From a virus, in IMG/VR virus record IMGVR_UViG_3300025070_000160, positions 1 to 29,229 of that record: a stretch of DNA of 29,229 bases; one strand, 5' to 3'. Of this stretch, positions 6,298-12,366 are shown piece after piece (within the stretch, counting starts at the first letter, position 1; each line of letters starts with the position of its first letter). The notes beneath the pieces were generated by a model, which saw only the letters and a list, made by a program, of their open reading frames with translations, searched no databases and was not told where the DNA came from. The position numbers and the translations under genes are program-made.

Positions 6298-6627
6298 ATG
6301 AATACAAAAAACAAATTAATATGCCCACATTGTGAAAACAAAATTGATTCATTTGATTTACAATATAGTAGATTTAAAAGACAGCTATATAAAATACATC
6401 GTGAATCTAATAATAAATGGTATGTATCGAGAAGGGTAATTTCTTTAAGATACAATTTAGCACCTACTACAATTAAAAAATATGATAAATTAGGAATACC
6501 TAATATGGGTCTTGGTTCTACTAAAATATATAACATTGAAGAATGTGATAAATGGATGAAAGAGAATAAAATTCAATATTTTAGAATAAAAAATAAAACT
6601 AATTTAGAACTAATATCAGAACATTAA
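6298..6627 (+). CDS. zinc-ribbon plus helix-turn-helix DNA-binding protein
   Basis: 109 aa. Residues 8-13 are ICPHCE, a single CxxC knuckle. Residues 40-92 read as a winged or excisionase-type HTH: KWYVSRRVISLRYNLAPTT, IKKYDKLGIPN, then GSTKIYNIEECDKWMKE, the usual order of helix, turn, recognition helix, wing and closing helix in MerR/Xis-like phage proteins. It could regulate the early promoters or organise DNA. No integrase is present to make it a true excisionase. It follows 6090-6296 by one nucleotide. Confidence 0.6.
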   Translation: MNTKNKLICPHCENKIDSFDLQYSRFKRQLYKIHRESNNKWYVSRRVISLRYNLAPTTIKKYDKLGIPNMGLGSTKIYNIEECDKWMKENKIQYFRIKNKTNLELISEH

Positions 6628-6631
6628 GATT

Positions 6632-6760
6632 ATGAAAAAAAGACAATATAGATCAAATCAAGGTAGAAGTCCTGAAAAAGAAGAACAGATATTTAATGTT
6701 CTAAAAGTAGGATTCATAGCATTAATCGTAGCTACTATTAGTTGCATAATACTTAACTAA
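6632..6760 (+). CDS. single-pass membrane microprotein, 42 aa
   Basis: From an attATGAAAAAAAG start to TAA 6758-6760, overlapping the next ATG by one base. The N-terminus is basic (MKKRQYRSNQGRSPEKEEQ), followed by one strongly hydrophobic segment (VGFIALIVATISCIIL), so it should sit in the inner membrane with the charged end inside. Early membrane microproteins are often superinfection or host-modulation factors; here that is inference only. Confidence 0.65.
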   Translation: MKKRQYRSNQGRSPEKEEQIFNVLKVGFIALIVATISCIILN

Positions 6761-7053
6761 TGACATTATTCCAAAATCAAGTCTATGAAGCTAACTTTAA
6801 TTATATAGGTCAAGCTCTTATTAAAGCATATGATACCAAAAAAGAAAATAATGAATCTACTACAGAATTATCTAATCTTATTAAATGTGTTAATGAGATG
6901 CATATGTTTGTAGTTGGTCTTAAAAACGAGGTACAAGTATTAGACTTTAAATTAAAGATAGCAGAAGGAGATAAACTAAGAGCAATAGAGAGAGCAAGAA
7001 AATCAGAAAAATTATTAGAAAATGATACAACTATTAGACGGAAAGAATTATAA
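6760..7053 (+). CDS. hypothetical helical protein, 97 aa
   Basis: Translationally coupled (TAATG) to the membrane microprotein. The product is mostly helical, with a heptad-like C-terminal half (LKNEVQVLDFKLKIAEGDKL and RAIERARKSEKLLEN). It overlaps the exonuclease gene by 32 nt. It may be a small partner of the exonuclease, judged only from coupling. The function is not recognised. Confidence 0.65.
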   Translation: MTLFQNQVYEANFNYIGQALIKAYDTKKENNESTTELSNLIKCVNEMHMFVVGLKNEVQVLDFKLKIAEGDKLRAIERARKSEKLLENDTTIRRKEL

Positions 7054-7789
7054 TCATAAAGAGCTATTATCTAAAATGGATGATGACTCTTTTTATTATG
7101 GAGAACTAAACAAATTAGCTTTAAGCAGTTCTTCACTTAAACTATTATTATCAAGTCCTAAGACTTATAAGCACGTCACTAAGTATGGTAATCCTGAAAC
7201 ACAACCTCTAAGAGATGGATGGTTATTTCATACAGCTATATTAGAACCACACGTTTTTAATGCACAGATATTTGTAGATGTAGCAAGTAAGAATACTAAA
7301 GCATTTAAGTTAGCTAAGGAAGAACACGGTAGAGTATTTACAATGTCAGAAAAGAATAAAGCTGAGAAACTAGCAGATGCATTCTTTAGAAATGAACACG
7401 CACTTAGATTGATAACAGATTGCGAGTTTGAAGTTCCTGCAATAGGAAATGTATGTGGTTATCCTTTTAGAGGTAAAGCAGATGTTCTTGGAAAAGATAG
7501 AATAGTAGACTTAAAAACTACAACAGACATAAAAGGATTTCCTTATGCTGCTAAGAAATATGGATATGATGTTCAATGTTATTTATATTGTTCTCTCTTT
7601 AATGTGGGATATGAACAATTCAAATTCTTAGTAATGGACAAAGGAAGTTTAGATATAGGTGTATGGGATTGTTCTGAAGAATTTTACTTAGAAGGTAAAA
7701 GAAAAGTAGAGAAGGCAGTAGACATCTTTGAAACCTTCTTTATTAATGGAGCTGCATTAGATGATTATGTATTGACAGGTACTTTATGA
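7022..7789 (+). CDS. RecE/YqaJ-type exonuclease (PD-(D/E)XK)
   Basis: 255 aa. The full motif set is visible: WLFHTAILEP (H70), CEFEVP (E135/E137), FRGKADVLG (D154), IVDLKTTTD (D163-x-K165) and VQCYLYC (Q185-x-x-Y188), in the order H, G-x-x-D, D-x-K-T, Q-x-x-x-Y seen in RecE, exonuclease VIII and YqaJ-like phage exonucleases. It should resect double-stranded ends for single-strand annealing recombination. The expected annealase partner is not evident; the OB-like protein at 2404 or the DUF3127-like protein at 2802 are candidates. Confidence 0.85.
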   Translation: MIQLLDGKNYNHKELLSKMDDDSFYYGELNKLALSSSSLKLLLSSPKTYKHVTKYGNPETQPLRDGWLFHTAILEPHVFNAQIFVDVASKNTKAFKLAKEEHGRVFTMSEKNKAEKLADAFFRNEHALRLITDCEFEVPAIGNVCGYPFRGKADVLGKDRIVDLKTTTDIKGFPYAAKKYGYDVQCYLYCSLFNVGYEQFKFLVMDKGSLDIGVWDCSEEFYLEGKRKVEKAVDIFETFFINGAALDDYVLTGTL

Positions 7790-7911
7790 AAGAATTAATA
7801 CAAGACATAGACATCATAATAGATGCTATAGATATGGGAGATAATGAAGATGCCATTAAAATGCTCCAGGAGATACAAAGAGAATTAAAAATTAAATTAT
7901 TATTATTATGA
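7786..7911 (+). CDS. small acidic helical protein, 41 aa
   Basis: Overlaps the exonuclease stop and the next start (ATGA at both ends). The product is a helix-turn-helix-like acidic peptide: MKELIQDIDIIIDAIDMGDN followed by EDAIKMLQEIQRELK, ending in five leucine or isoleucine codons, a repeat of tta. The tight double coupling and regular amphipathic pattern support it. The role is unknown; it may modulate one of its neighbours. Confidence 0.62.
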   Translation: MKELIQDIDIIIDAIDMGDNEDAIKMLQEIQRELKIKLLLL

Positions 7912-8330
7912 AAAAGAGAGCTTTAGATATAGCAAGACAAGTAAGTAACCTTGCAGAGTTAAATCCATTTGACAATACAAGACAAAGAGAATATGTAGAG
8001 GTAAGAGCTTTGATCTGCTTAATACTAAACAAGTATCTAGGAGTAGGATTAACAAGAATAGCAAACTTCTTCAAGGAGAATGGAAAGAATATGCATCACG
8101 CAAATGTATTGCACTTAGTAAGGAGTTTTGATACTTACAAGTTCTACAATAAAAACCTTGACAAGTGGTTAGACATAGTTATCAATGATATTGATGATGT
8201 GGGAAATGAAAACAAAAGAACACTTATAAGACATCGTATTAAATATCTTACTAATAAAGACATAGATGAATTAGCTCTTTACACAGAGGATATGTATAAT
8301 AAAGTTTTACAAAAAGAAGAAAGTCACTAA
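7908..8330 (+). CDS. DnaA C-terminal-domain-like replication protein
   Basis: 140 aa. Residues 20-80 fit the DnaA DNA-binding domain: REYVEVRALICLILNKYLG (first helix with the conserved Arg), then GLTRIANFFKENGKNMHHANVLHLVRSF, matching the 'I-x-x-x-F, then H-x-x-V-L-H' recognition element of DnaA (classic DHTTVLHA). No AAA+ domain is present, so it is DNA-binding only and may mark the phage origin for host DnaA/DnaB or for the phage helicase core. It is the last gene before the first CGATATAT promoter, so it ends the early block. Confidence 0.68.
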   Translation: MKKRALDIARQVSNLAELNPFDNTRQREYVEVRALICLILNKYLGVGLTRIANFFKENGKNMHHANVLHLVRSFDTYKFYNKNLDKWLDIVINDIDDVGNENKRTLIRHRIKYLTNKDIDELALYTEDMYNKVLQKEESH

Positions 8331-8341
8331 AATTTAATTTA

Positions 8342-8361
8342 TTTTTCGATATATAGATATA
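8342..8361 (+). promoter_or_regulatory. CGATATAT-type promoter ahead of the terminase genes
   Basis: TTTTTCGATATATAGATATA, with the C at 8347. The same core as the four copies that touch an ATG, but here the downstream position reads ATA instead of ATG, and the gene starts 48 nt after the C. If transcription starts 12 nt after the C, the leader is about 36 nt. The leader contains aattaattaatt and no other gene. Confidence 0.6.
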
Positions 8362-8394
8362 CAAAAGATTAATTAATTAATTTATATTAATTCT

Positions 8395-8643
8395 ATGGAT
8401 GGTAGAAAAAACAATGGTGGACATTCAACAAAAGGTAGAGCAGGTAGAAAACCTAAGCAAGAGGAAGTACAACTAATAGAGAAACTTACTCCCTTAGAAC
8501 CTTTAGCATTTGAAGCTCTAAAAGATGGCTTAGAGAAAAAGGACTTTAAGTTTGTTCAGCTTTACTATAATTACTTTGCAGGTAAACCAAAAGAAACAAA
8601 GGATATAACTATAAACGAAGATGTACCTTTATTCATTGATTAA
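8395..8643 (+). CDS. terS: terminase small subunit (short form)
   Basis: 82 aa. The product starts with a Gly/Lys-rich segment (NNGGHSTKGRAGRKPKQEE) whose GR-x-G-R-K-P element is the AT-hook-like start common to small terminase subunits. KLTPLEPLAFEALKDGLEK and FVQLYYNYFAGKPKE then form the helical core, and an acidic tail follows. It is shorter than typical (120-180 aa), but the immediately following gene is the large subunit with TAATG overlap. It should recognise phage DNA and recruit the large subunit. Confidence 0.8.
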   Translation: MDGRKNNGGHSTKGRAGRKPKQEEVQLIEKLTPLEPLAFEALKDGLEKKDFKFVQLYYNYFAGKPKETKDITINEDVPLFID

Positions 8644-9812
8644 TGTTTACAAAAACAGAAGCAGTAATAAAACTTAGAGAATTAGGTAGTAGAATAAGAA
8701 TAGTAAGAGGAGGTTCTTCTGCAGGTAAGACTGTAGCTATTCTAATGATACTTATTGACTATGCTATTAAAAACAATAACAAAGAAATTAGTGTAGTAGC
8801 AGAATCTGTCCCACACTTGCGTAGAGGAGCTTTAAAGGACTTTCTTAATATACTTAAACAAACCAATAGGTATGATGAGAGAAAGTTCAACAAGTCAACT
8901 CTAAAGTACCAATTCAGCACAGGTTCTTATATAGAGTTTTTCTCCACAGATCAACCTGACAAATTAAGAGGAGCAAGAAGAACAGACTTGTTTATTAATG
9001 AGTGTAATAACATTCCTAGCTTTGAGGTGTATCAACAACTTGCAGTAAGAACATCAGGAACGGTGTGGTTAGATTACAATCCAAGTAACATCTTCTGGGT
9101 AGATAAAGAACTAATAGGACAAGAAGATACTGACTTCCTAACATTAACATATAAAGACAATGACAGCTTACCATCTTCAATAGTAAAAGAAATAGAGAAA
9201 GCTAAAGTAAAAGCTAAGACATCTACTTACTGGGCTAATTGGTGGAAAGTATATGGACTAGGAGAGATAGGTAGCTTAGAGGGAGTATGTATTCCTGATT
9301 GGAAGTACATTGATAGTATTCCTTATGAAGCTAGGTTATTATGTGGAGGATTAGATTTTGGATATAGCATAGACCCTAGTACGATTATATTATTATACAA
9401 ATGGAACAATGCTTACATTTATGATGAGATACTATATCAAAAAGGAATGCTTAATAGAGACATAAGTAGATTTCTAAAAGACAATAGTATAACTACTCAT
9501 CTATGGGCAGACTCAGCAGAACCTAAGAGTATTAGTGAGATCAGAGCTTATGGTCATAAAATATCAGGAGTAACTAAAGGGAGAGATTCAGTAGTCTATG
9601 GTATTAACCTAATAAATCAAAATGAAATCTATGTAACCTCCAGGTCTAAGAATCTAATCAAAGAACTACAAGGATATATATGGGCAAAGGATAAAGAAGG
9701 TAATAACATACAGAAACCTACAGGAACTCATCCTGACTGTATAGATGCAGCTCGATATTGTTTAATGATGCAGTTAGAGAATCCTAATAGAGGTAGATAT
9801 ACTATTCAGTAG
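8643..9812 (+). CDS. terL: terminase large subunit (ATPase-nuclease packaging motor)
   Basis: 389 aa. Walker A is GGSSAGKT (residues 23-30). The Walker B region is LFINECNN, with the catalytic Glu. LDYNPSN is the coupling motif. The C-terminal RNase H-like nuclease has LDFGYSIDP (first Asp), WADSAEPKS (second Asp) and HPDCIDAARY (third Asp). The lead-in RIRIVRGGSSAGKT is typical of phages that begin directly with the ATPase. The length is compact (usual 420-550 aa), but all motor and nuclease residues are present. It drives DNA translocation into the prohead and cuts concatemers. The start overlaps the small subunit stop by one base. Confidence 0.93.
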   Translation: MFTKTEAVIKLRELGSRIRIVRGGSSAGKTVAILMILIDYAIKNNNKEISVVAESVPHLRRGALKDFLNILKQTNRYDERKFNKSTLKYQFSTGSYIEFFSTDQPDKLRGARRTDLFINECNNIPSFEVYQQLAVRTSGTVWLDYNPSNIFWVDKELIGQEDTDFLTLTYKDNDSLPSSIVKEIEKAKVKAKTSTYWANWWKVYGLGEIGSLEGVCIPDWKYIDSIPYEARLLCGGLDFGYSIDPSTIILLYKWNNAYIYDEILYQKGMLNRDISRFLKDNSITTHLWADSAEPKSISEIRAYGHKISGVTKGRDSVVYGINLINQNEIYVTSRSKNLIKELQGYIWAKDKEGNNIQKPTGTHPDCIDAARYCLMMQLENPNRGRYTIQ

Positions 9813-9826
9813 ATAAAGCGAATTTA

Positions 9827-9852
9827 TTGTTCGTATTGCGATTCTATGTTTG
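9827..9852 (+). promoter_or_regulatory. host-type promoter candidate after the terminase
   Basis: TATGTTTG (9845-9852) matches TAnnTTTG exactly. A TTG (9827-9829) lies 15 nt upstream, somewhat short of the usual 17-23. It would start RNA near 9858, about 18 nt before the ATA-initiated frame at 9876. Confidence 0.45.
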
Positions 9853-9875
9853 TGTTATAATAAGCCATAAGGCAC

Positions 9876-10169
9876 ATAACTAAAAAACTAGAAACTTTCG
9901 AAACATTAATCCAAGATTACACAGAACAAGGAAAAGCTGATTTAATAGATTTTATTATGTCAGACAAAGAAGCATTATCTCACTTAAAATTATTATTAAT
10001 AGAAACTGATAATGACTTACTAGAATACAGATATAATTGGTTTGCTAATTATATTGAATATCAAAACGACTTAAATGGGAATCAAGATGAAATACTTTTT
10101 TATAATCTTAAAAGGTTTTTATTTGAATTTGTAGAAGCTAAGAAGTTATTAGATAAAAACTTAGATTAA
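9876..10169 (+). CDS. hypothetical acidic helical protein, probable ATA start
   Basis: The ATG at 9957 gives 70 aa, but the same frame is open back to the TAA at 9861-9863 and codes for protein-like sequence with no ATG, GTG or TTG. From ATA 9876 it reads ITKKLETFETLIQDYTEQ, then GKADLIDFIM, joining smoothly to SDKEALSHLKLLLIETDND. I therefore list 97 aa with a non-canonical ATA start. The product is rich in Leu, Asp, Glu and aromatic residues (YRYNWFANYIEYQND) and looks like a helical bundle. It heads the block containing the tRNA. The function is not recognised; ATG 9957 remains the conservative start. Confidence 0.6.
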   Translation: MTKKLETFETLIQDYTEQGKADLIDFIMSDKEALSHLKLLLIETDNDLLEYRYNWFANYIEYQNDLNGNQDEILFYNLKRFLFEFVEAKKLLDKNLD

Positions 10170-10176
10170 ATTAAAT

Positions 10177-10249
10177 GCGAGATAGAGCAGTTGGTCAGCT
10201 CGTTAGGCTCATAACCTAAAGGTCGGAGGTTCGAATCCTCCTCTCGCAA
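10177..10249 (+). tRNA. tRNA with CAT anticodon (Met, possibly Ile2)
   Basis: A 73-nt cloverleaf. The acceptor TGCGAGA pairs with TCTCGCA (all seven pairs, T1:A72 at the end), the D arm is GAGC/GCTC, the anticodon stem is TTAGG/CCTAA with loop CTCATAA (anticodon CAT), the variable loop is AGGTC, and the T arm is GGAGG/CCTCC with TTCGAAT. The discriminator is A and CCA is not encoded (CTA follows). The stem lacks the three G:C pairs of initiator tRNA, so it is an elongator Met, or Ile2 if the host TilS modifies the anticodon. It lies inside an all-plus block of small genes. Confidence 0.93.
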
Positions 10250-10269
10250 CTAAAAATATTTATTAAAAA

Positions 10270-10302
10270 TTGTTAATAATATAAATAATTGTTGTAGATT
10301 AG
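10270..10302 (+). promoter_or_regulatory. promoter-like element between tRNA and 10307
   Basis: TTGTTAATAA (10270-10279), with TAGATTAG at 10295-10302 (spacer 22). It resembles the promoter at 6031 in both parts. The second box ends only 4 nt before the ATG, so a transcript from it would have almost no leader. Confidence 0.45.
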
Positions 10303-10306
10303 CTGT

Positions 10307-10474
10307 ATGAAACAAAACGATATAACAAATTTACCTAATCAACAAACATTCAATACTTGGAGTAATGATGAGCTTTTTAATTATTACTATAATTTATTAA
10401 ATGAACCTAACAATGTTAATAATGCAATTTCTAAAATAGTAAGAAAAGTTTTAGATGCAAGAAATTATAAGTAA
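10307..10474 (+). CDS. hypothetical protein, 55 aa
   Basis: From ATG just after the promoter-like element to TAA 10472-10474. The product is Asn-rich in the N-terminal half (MKQNDITNLPNQQTFNTW), then SNDELFNYYYNLLNEP and a short basic helix (AISKIVRKVLDARNYK). It is polar, without Cys or a membrane segment, and followed closely by further microgenes. The function is not recognised. Confidence 0.6.
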   Translation: MKQNDITNLPNQQTFNTWSNDELFNYYYNLLNEPNNVNNAISKIVRKVLDARNYK

Positions 10475-10475
10475 A

Positions 10476-10589
10476 ATGAAACAAGCTGATAAAAAACTAA
10501 TAAAGACATTACTAAAGCTCCACAACAAAAAAGAAATATCTGCTAAGACTTGTGCAGATACAATCTTCAGAATCATAAAGAATCAATGA
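10476..10589 (+). CDS. small basic protein, 37 aa
   Basis: Starts one base after the previous stop and ends TGA 10587-10589, overlapping the next ATG. The product is lysine-rich and helical (MKQADKKLIKTLLKLHNKKE, then ISAKTCADTIFRIIKNQ). Tight coupling on both sides supports it. The function is not recognised; its charge suggests nucleic-acid contact. Confidence 0.55.
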   Translation: MKQADKKLIKTLLKLHNKKEISAKTCADTIFRIIKNQ

Positions 10590-10693
10590 AAGATATATAT
10601 GTAAAAAAGATAACTGCAAGTGCTTTAGAAATGCCTGTAGAAAAAAGAAAACAATTAATAATAGAATTAACTAAATCATTACTAAAGAAATAA
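10586..10693 (+). CDS. small helical protein, 35 aa
   Basis: Coupled by ATGA to the preceding microgene. The product MKDIYVKKITASALEMPVEK continues with a Lys/Leu/Ile-rich amphipathic helix ending SLLKK. It is a regular helix with a proline break near residue 17. The role is unknown. Confidence 0.52.
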   Translation: MKDIYVKKITASALEMPVEKRKQLIIELTKSLLKK

Positions 10694-10695
10694 TT

Positions 10696-10800
10696 ATGTA
10701 TAAGAAATTCCTAAAACAAGACCCAAACAATTGGAAATGGCTAATAGCTATCCACGTTTTTTTATTTACAATATGTTTAATCTTAATGATTGATTTATAA
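10696..10800 (+). CDS. single-pass membrane microprotein, 34 aa
   Basis: ATG two bases after the previous stop; TAA overlaps the next ATG (TAATG). A polar N-terminus (MYKKFLKQDPNNWKW) leads into one hydrophobic segment (LIAIHVFLFTICLILMI), so it is an inner-membrane peptide with the N-terminus inside. It is a second early-type membrane microprotein besides 6632-6760, without clear similarity to it. Confidence 0.6.
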   Translation: MYKKFLKQDPNNWKWLIAIHVFLFTICLILMIDL

Positions 10801-11057
10801 TGAAAAGAATAACAAATATAATAGAAGTTGAATGTGAGAACTTTATGTTAGATGTAAAATATTGGTATAAAAAACTTAATGAACAAGAAGATGAAGTGGA
10901 CATTAAAAGAGTTTATATTAAGACTTATACAACAGAAGACAATGATGTTATTGTTATAAATAAAAGGCTATTACCTGCATCTGGTAATGAACTTCCTTCA
11001 TCTTGGGAAGAAATAATAGTACAAGAAATATCTAATGATATAGAAAATTTTATTTAA
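10800..11057 (+). CDS. hypothetical acidic protein, 85 aa
   Basis: Coupled by TAATG to the membrane microprotein. The product alternates beta-like stretches (RITNIIEVECENFMLDV; IKRVYIKTYTTEDNDVIVIN) with an acidic C-terminal helix (SSWEEIIVQEISNDIENFI). It is the last gene of the tRNA block, followed by a strong terminator. The function is not recognised. Confidence 0.68.
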   Translation: MKRITNIIEVECENFMLDVKYWYKKLNEQEDEVDIKRVYIKTYTTEDNDVIVINKRLLPASGNELPSSWEEIIVQEISNDIENFI

Positions 11058-11089
11058 TAATTAAGTAAAGGTTGTTTTGTTTGGAAAGG

Positions 11090-11117
11090 GGGTAGCAGAA
11101 ATGTTACCCTTTTTTTT
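11090..11117 (+). terminator. Rho-independent terminator after the tRNA block
   Basis: GGGTAGC (11090-11096) pairs with GTTACCC (11103-11109) through one G:T, loop AGAAAT, followed by eight T. It separates the accessory block from the tail module; the CGATATAT promoter begins 31 nt after the T run. Confidence 0.9.
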
Positions 11118-11147
11118 GTGTATATGTCAAAAATGCTTCTAAAATTT

Positions 11148-11159
11148 CGATATATATAT
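11148..11159 (+). promoter_or_regulatory. CGATATAT-type promoter of the tail module
   Basis: CGATATATATAT directly before ATG 11160, preceded by AAATTT. One of four copies with exactly 12 nt from C to A of ATG. An AT-rich box ending about 4 nt before the start codon predicts RNA beginning at or within a few bases of the ATG. Confidence 0.65.
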
Positions 11160-11810
11160 ATGAAAGTAGAAATAAACGTGCCTAATGATTTAAAAGAAAT
11201 CAAGCTGCACCAATATCAGAAGTTCCTAAAGCTCCAAGAAAAGAGTGTAGATGAAAAGTTCTTAGCTTCTAAGATGATAGAAGTCTTCTGTGGTTTAAAG
11301 CTAACAGATGCTCTTAAAATGAAAGTAGCAGATGTCTATGCTATTACAGGAATACTTGGAGATATGTTCAATCAGAAACCTAAGCTAGTAAAGAAGTTCA
11401 AAATGAATGGGGTAGAATATGGATTCATACCAGACTTAGATCAGATGAGTTTAGGAGAATACATTGACCTGGACACTTACTTAGGGGATTGGGAAAATAT
11501 CCATAGAGCTATGAATGTTCTATATAGACCTATCAAACATAAGTATTCAGAAAAATACAATATAGAGGAGTATAACATAGACCATCCAGAGAAGATGCAA
11601 AATATGCCAATGGATGCAGTATTGAGTTCTGTGCTTTTTTTTTATCATTTAGGAATCGACTTGTCGAAAGCTATGATGAATTATTTGGAGGACAAACAGG
11701 AAACGAATTTAGTGCAATATCTCAATTCGGAACTAAATGGGGATGGTATCAATCAATTTACGGACTCGCTCAGGGAGATATTAGACGATTTGAAGATATC
11801 ACTAAGTTAA
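11160..11810 (+). CDS. tail assembly chaperone, zero-frame (G-like) product
   Basis: 216 aa from ATG 11160. ATG or GTG codons upstream in frame would lie inside or before the promoter, so they are rejected. The product begins MKVEINVPNDLKEIKLHQYQ, has a helical body (SKMIEVFCGLKLTDALKM, then VADVYAITGILGDMF), a beta-hairpin (FKMNGVEYGFIPDLDQM), and ends FTDSLREILDDLKISLS. It is the first gene of the tail module and precedes tail completion and tape-measure genes, as expected for a chaperone that coats the tape measure. A second frame overlaps its last 55 codons and can only be reached by a -1 shift. Confidence 0.72.
   Translation: MKVEINVPNDLKEIKLHQYQKFLKLQEKSVDEKFLASKMIEVFCGLKLTDALKMKVADVYAITGILGDMFNQKPKLVKKFKMNGVEYGFIPDLDQMSLGEYIDLDTYLGDWENIHRAMNVLYRPIKHKYSEKYNIEEYNIDHPEKMQNMPMDAVLSSVLFFYHLGIDLSKAMMNYLEDKQETNLVQYLNSELNGDGINQFTDSLREILDDLKISLS
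11636..11642 (+). promoter_or_regulatory. slippery heptamer for -1 frameshift (T7 within a T9 run)
   Basis: The run C-T9-A at 11634-11644 contains the zero-frame codons TTT TTT preceded by T, a perfect X-XXY-YYZ heptamer. A -1 slip puts ribosomes in the frame coding the conserved-looking GT-like segment. RNA polymerase slippage on the nine T is an alternative route. No obvious strong downstream stem was seen by eye. Confidence 0.7.
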
Positions 11811-11896
11811 AGTTGCACGAGTGCTTTATGATGTTATCATTTATGAAAGACAAAGCAGAAGCAGAAGCTAAACAATTAAAAAGTAAAATAAAATGA
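11642..11896 (+). CDS. tail assembly chaperone, -1 frame (GT-like) extension
   Basis: 84 codons in the -1 frame, open from 11576 to TGA 11894-11896 but with no ATG, GTG or TTG before its last 30 codons, so it needs the frameshift. Read after the slip it gives VLFF then LSFRNRLVESYDELFGGQTG, continuing FGTKWGWYQSIYGLAQGDIR and RFEDITKLKLHECFMMLSFM, ending in a charged helix. The W-G-W-Y, L-A-x-G-D and E-x-x-x-K elements are those of the T part of lambda-type G-T chaperones. The fused product would be 245 aa (161 + 84). The stop overlaps the next start (ATGA). Confidence 0.75.
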   Translation, partial: LSFRNRLVESYDELFGGQTGNEFSAISQFGTKWGWYQSIYGLAQGDIRRFEDITKLKLHECFMMLSFMKDKAEAEAKQLKSKIK

Positions 11897-12366
11897 GTCA
11901 ACAAGGAATAAGAGGTTTTTATCAATTAACAGAAACAATTAAAACACAGTTGTTAGATGATGCAAACGTCAATATTGTAACTACTGGAGATATAACAGAA
12001 ATAGATTTATCTAAGCAAACTATATTTCCTCTATGTCATATTATGGTTAATAGTGTAAGTACACAAGAACAGGTACTAGCATTTAATATAACTGTTATGG
12101 CTATGGATATAGTAGATGTAGAGAAAGAAGCTACTACAGATTTATTTAGAGGTAATGATAACCAACACGATATACTAAACACTCAACTAGCAGTTTTAAA
12201 TAAACTTGTTATGGTTCTTAGAAAAGGAGACTTATATACGACTAAATACCAATTAGAAGGAGACCCTACCTGTGAACCTTTCTTTGATAGATTTGAGAAT
12301 CAGTTAGCAGGGTGGGCTTGTACTATGGATATTCTTATAGAAAACGATATCACTATATGCAACTAA
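11893..12366 (+). CDS. tail completion / tail terminator-like protein
   Basis: 157 aa. The opening GIRGFYQLTETIKTQLLDD, then beta strands (NIVTTGDITEIDL; LCHIMVNSVSTQEQVLAFNI), a helix (LNTQLAVLNKLVMVL) and a final beta part (AGWACTMDILIEND) fit the alpha/beta layout of tail terminator (gpU-like) proteins. The position after the chaperone and before an HK97 gp10-like protein supports a tail-end role. Coupled by ATGA upstream. The family assignment rests on layout, not motifs. Confidence 0.55.
   Translation: MSQQGIRGFYQLTETIKTQLLDDANVNIVTTGDITEIDLSKQTIFPLCHIMVNSVSTQEQVLAFNITVMAMDIVDVEKEATTDLFRGNDNQHDILNTQLAVLNKLVMVLRKGDLYTTKYQLEGDPTCEPFFDRFENQLAGWACTMDILIENDITICN

Noticed and set aside
6298-6627. 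Excisionase, hence a temperate phage
   Set aside because: The HTH is excisionase-like, but no integrase, repressor or attachment site was found.
11118-11159. In-frame earlier start (GTG or ATG) for the tail chaperone gene
   Set aside because: It would begin directly at the end of the terminator and translate through the CGATATAT promoter; the ATG at 11160 has the same promoter spacing as three other genes.
12345-12357. CGATATCACTAT before ATG 12357 as a sixth late promoter
   Set aside because: The spacing is exactly 12, but the sequence departs from the core after CGATAT and encodes the END-IT end of the previous gene, so chance is likely. Mentioned only as a degenerate match.
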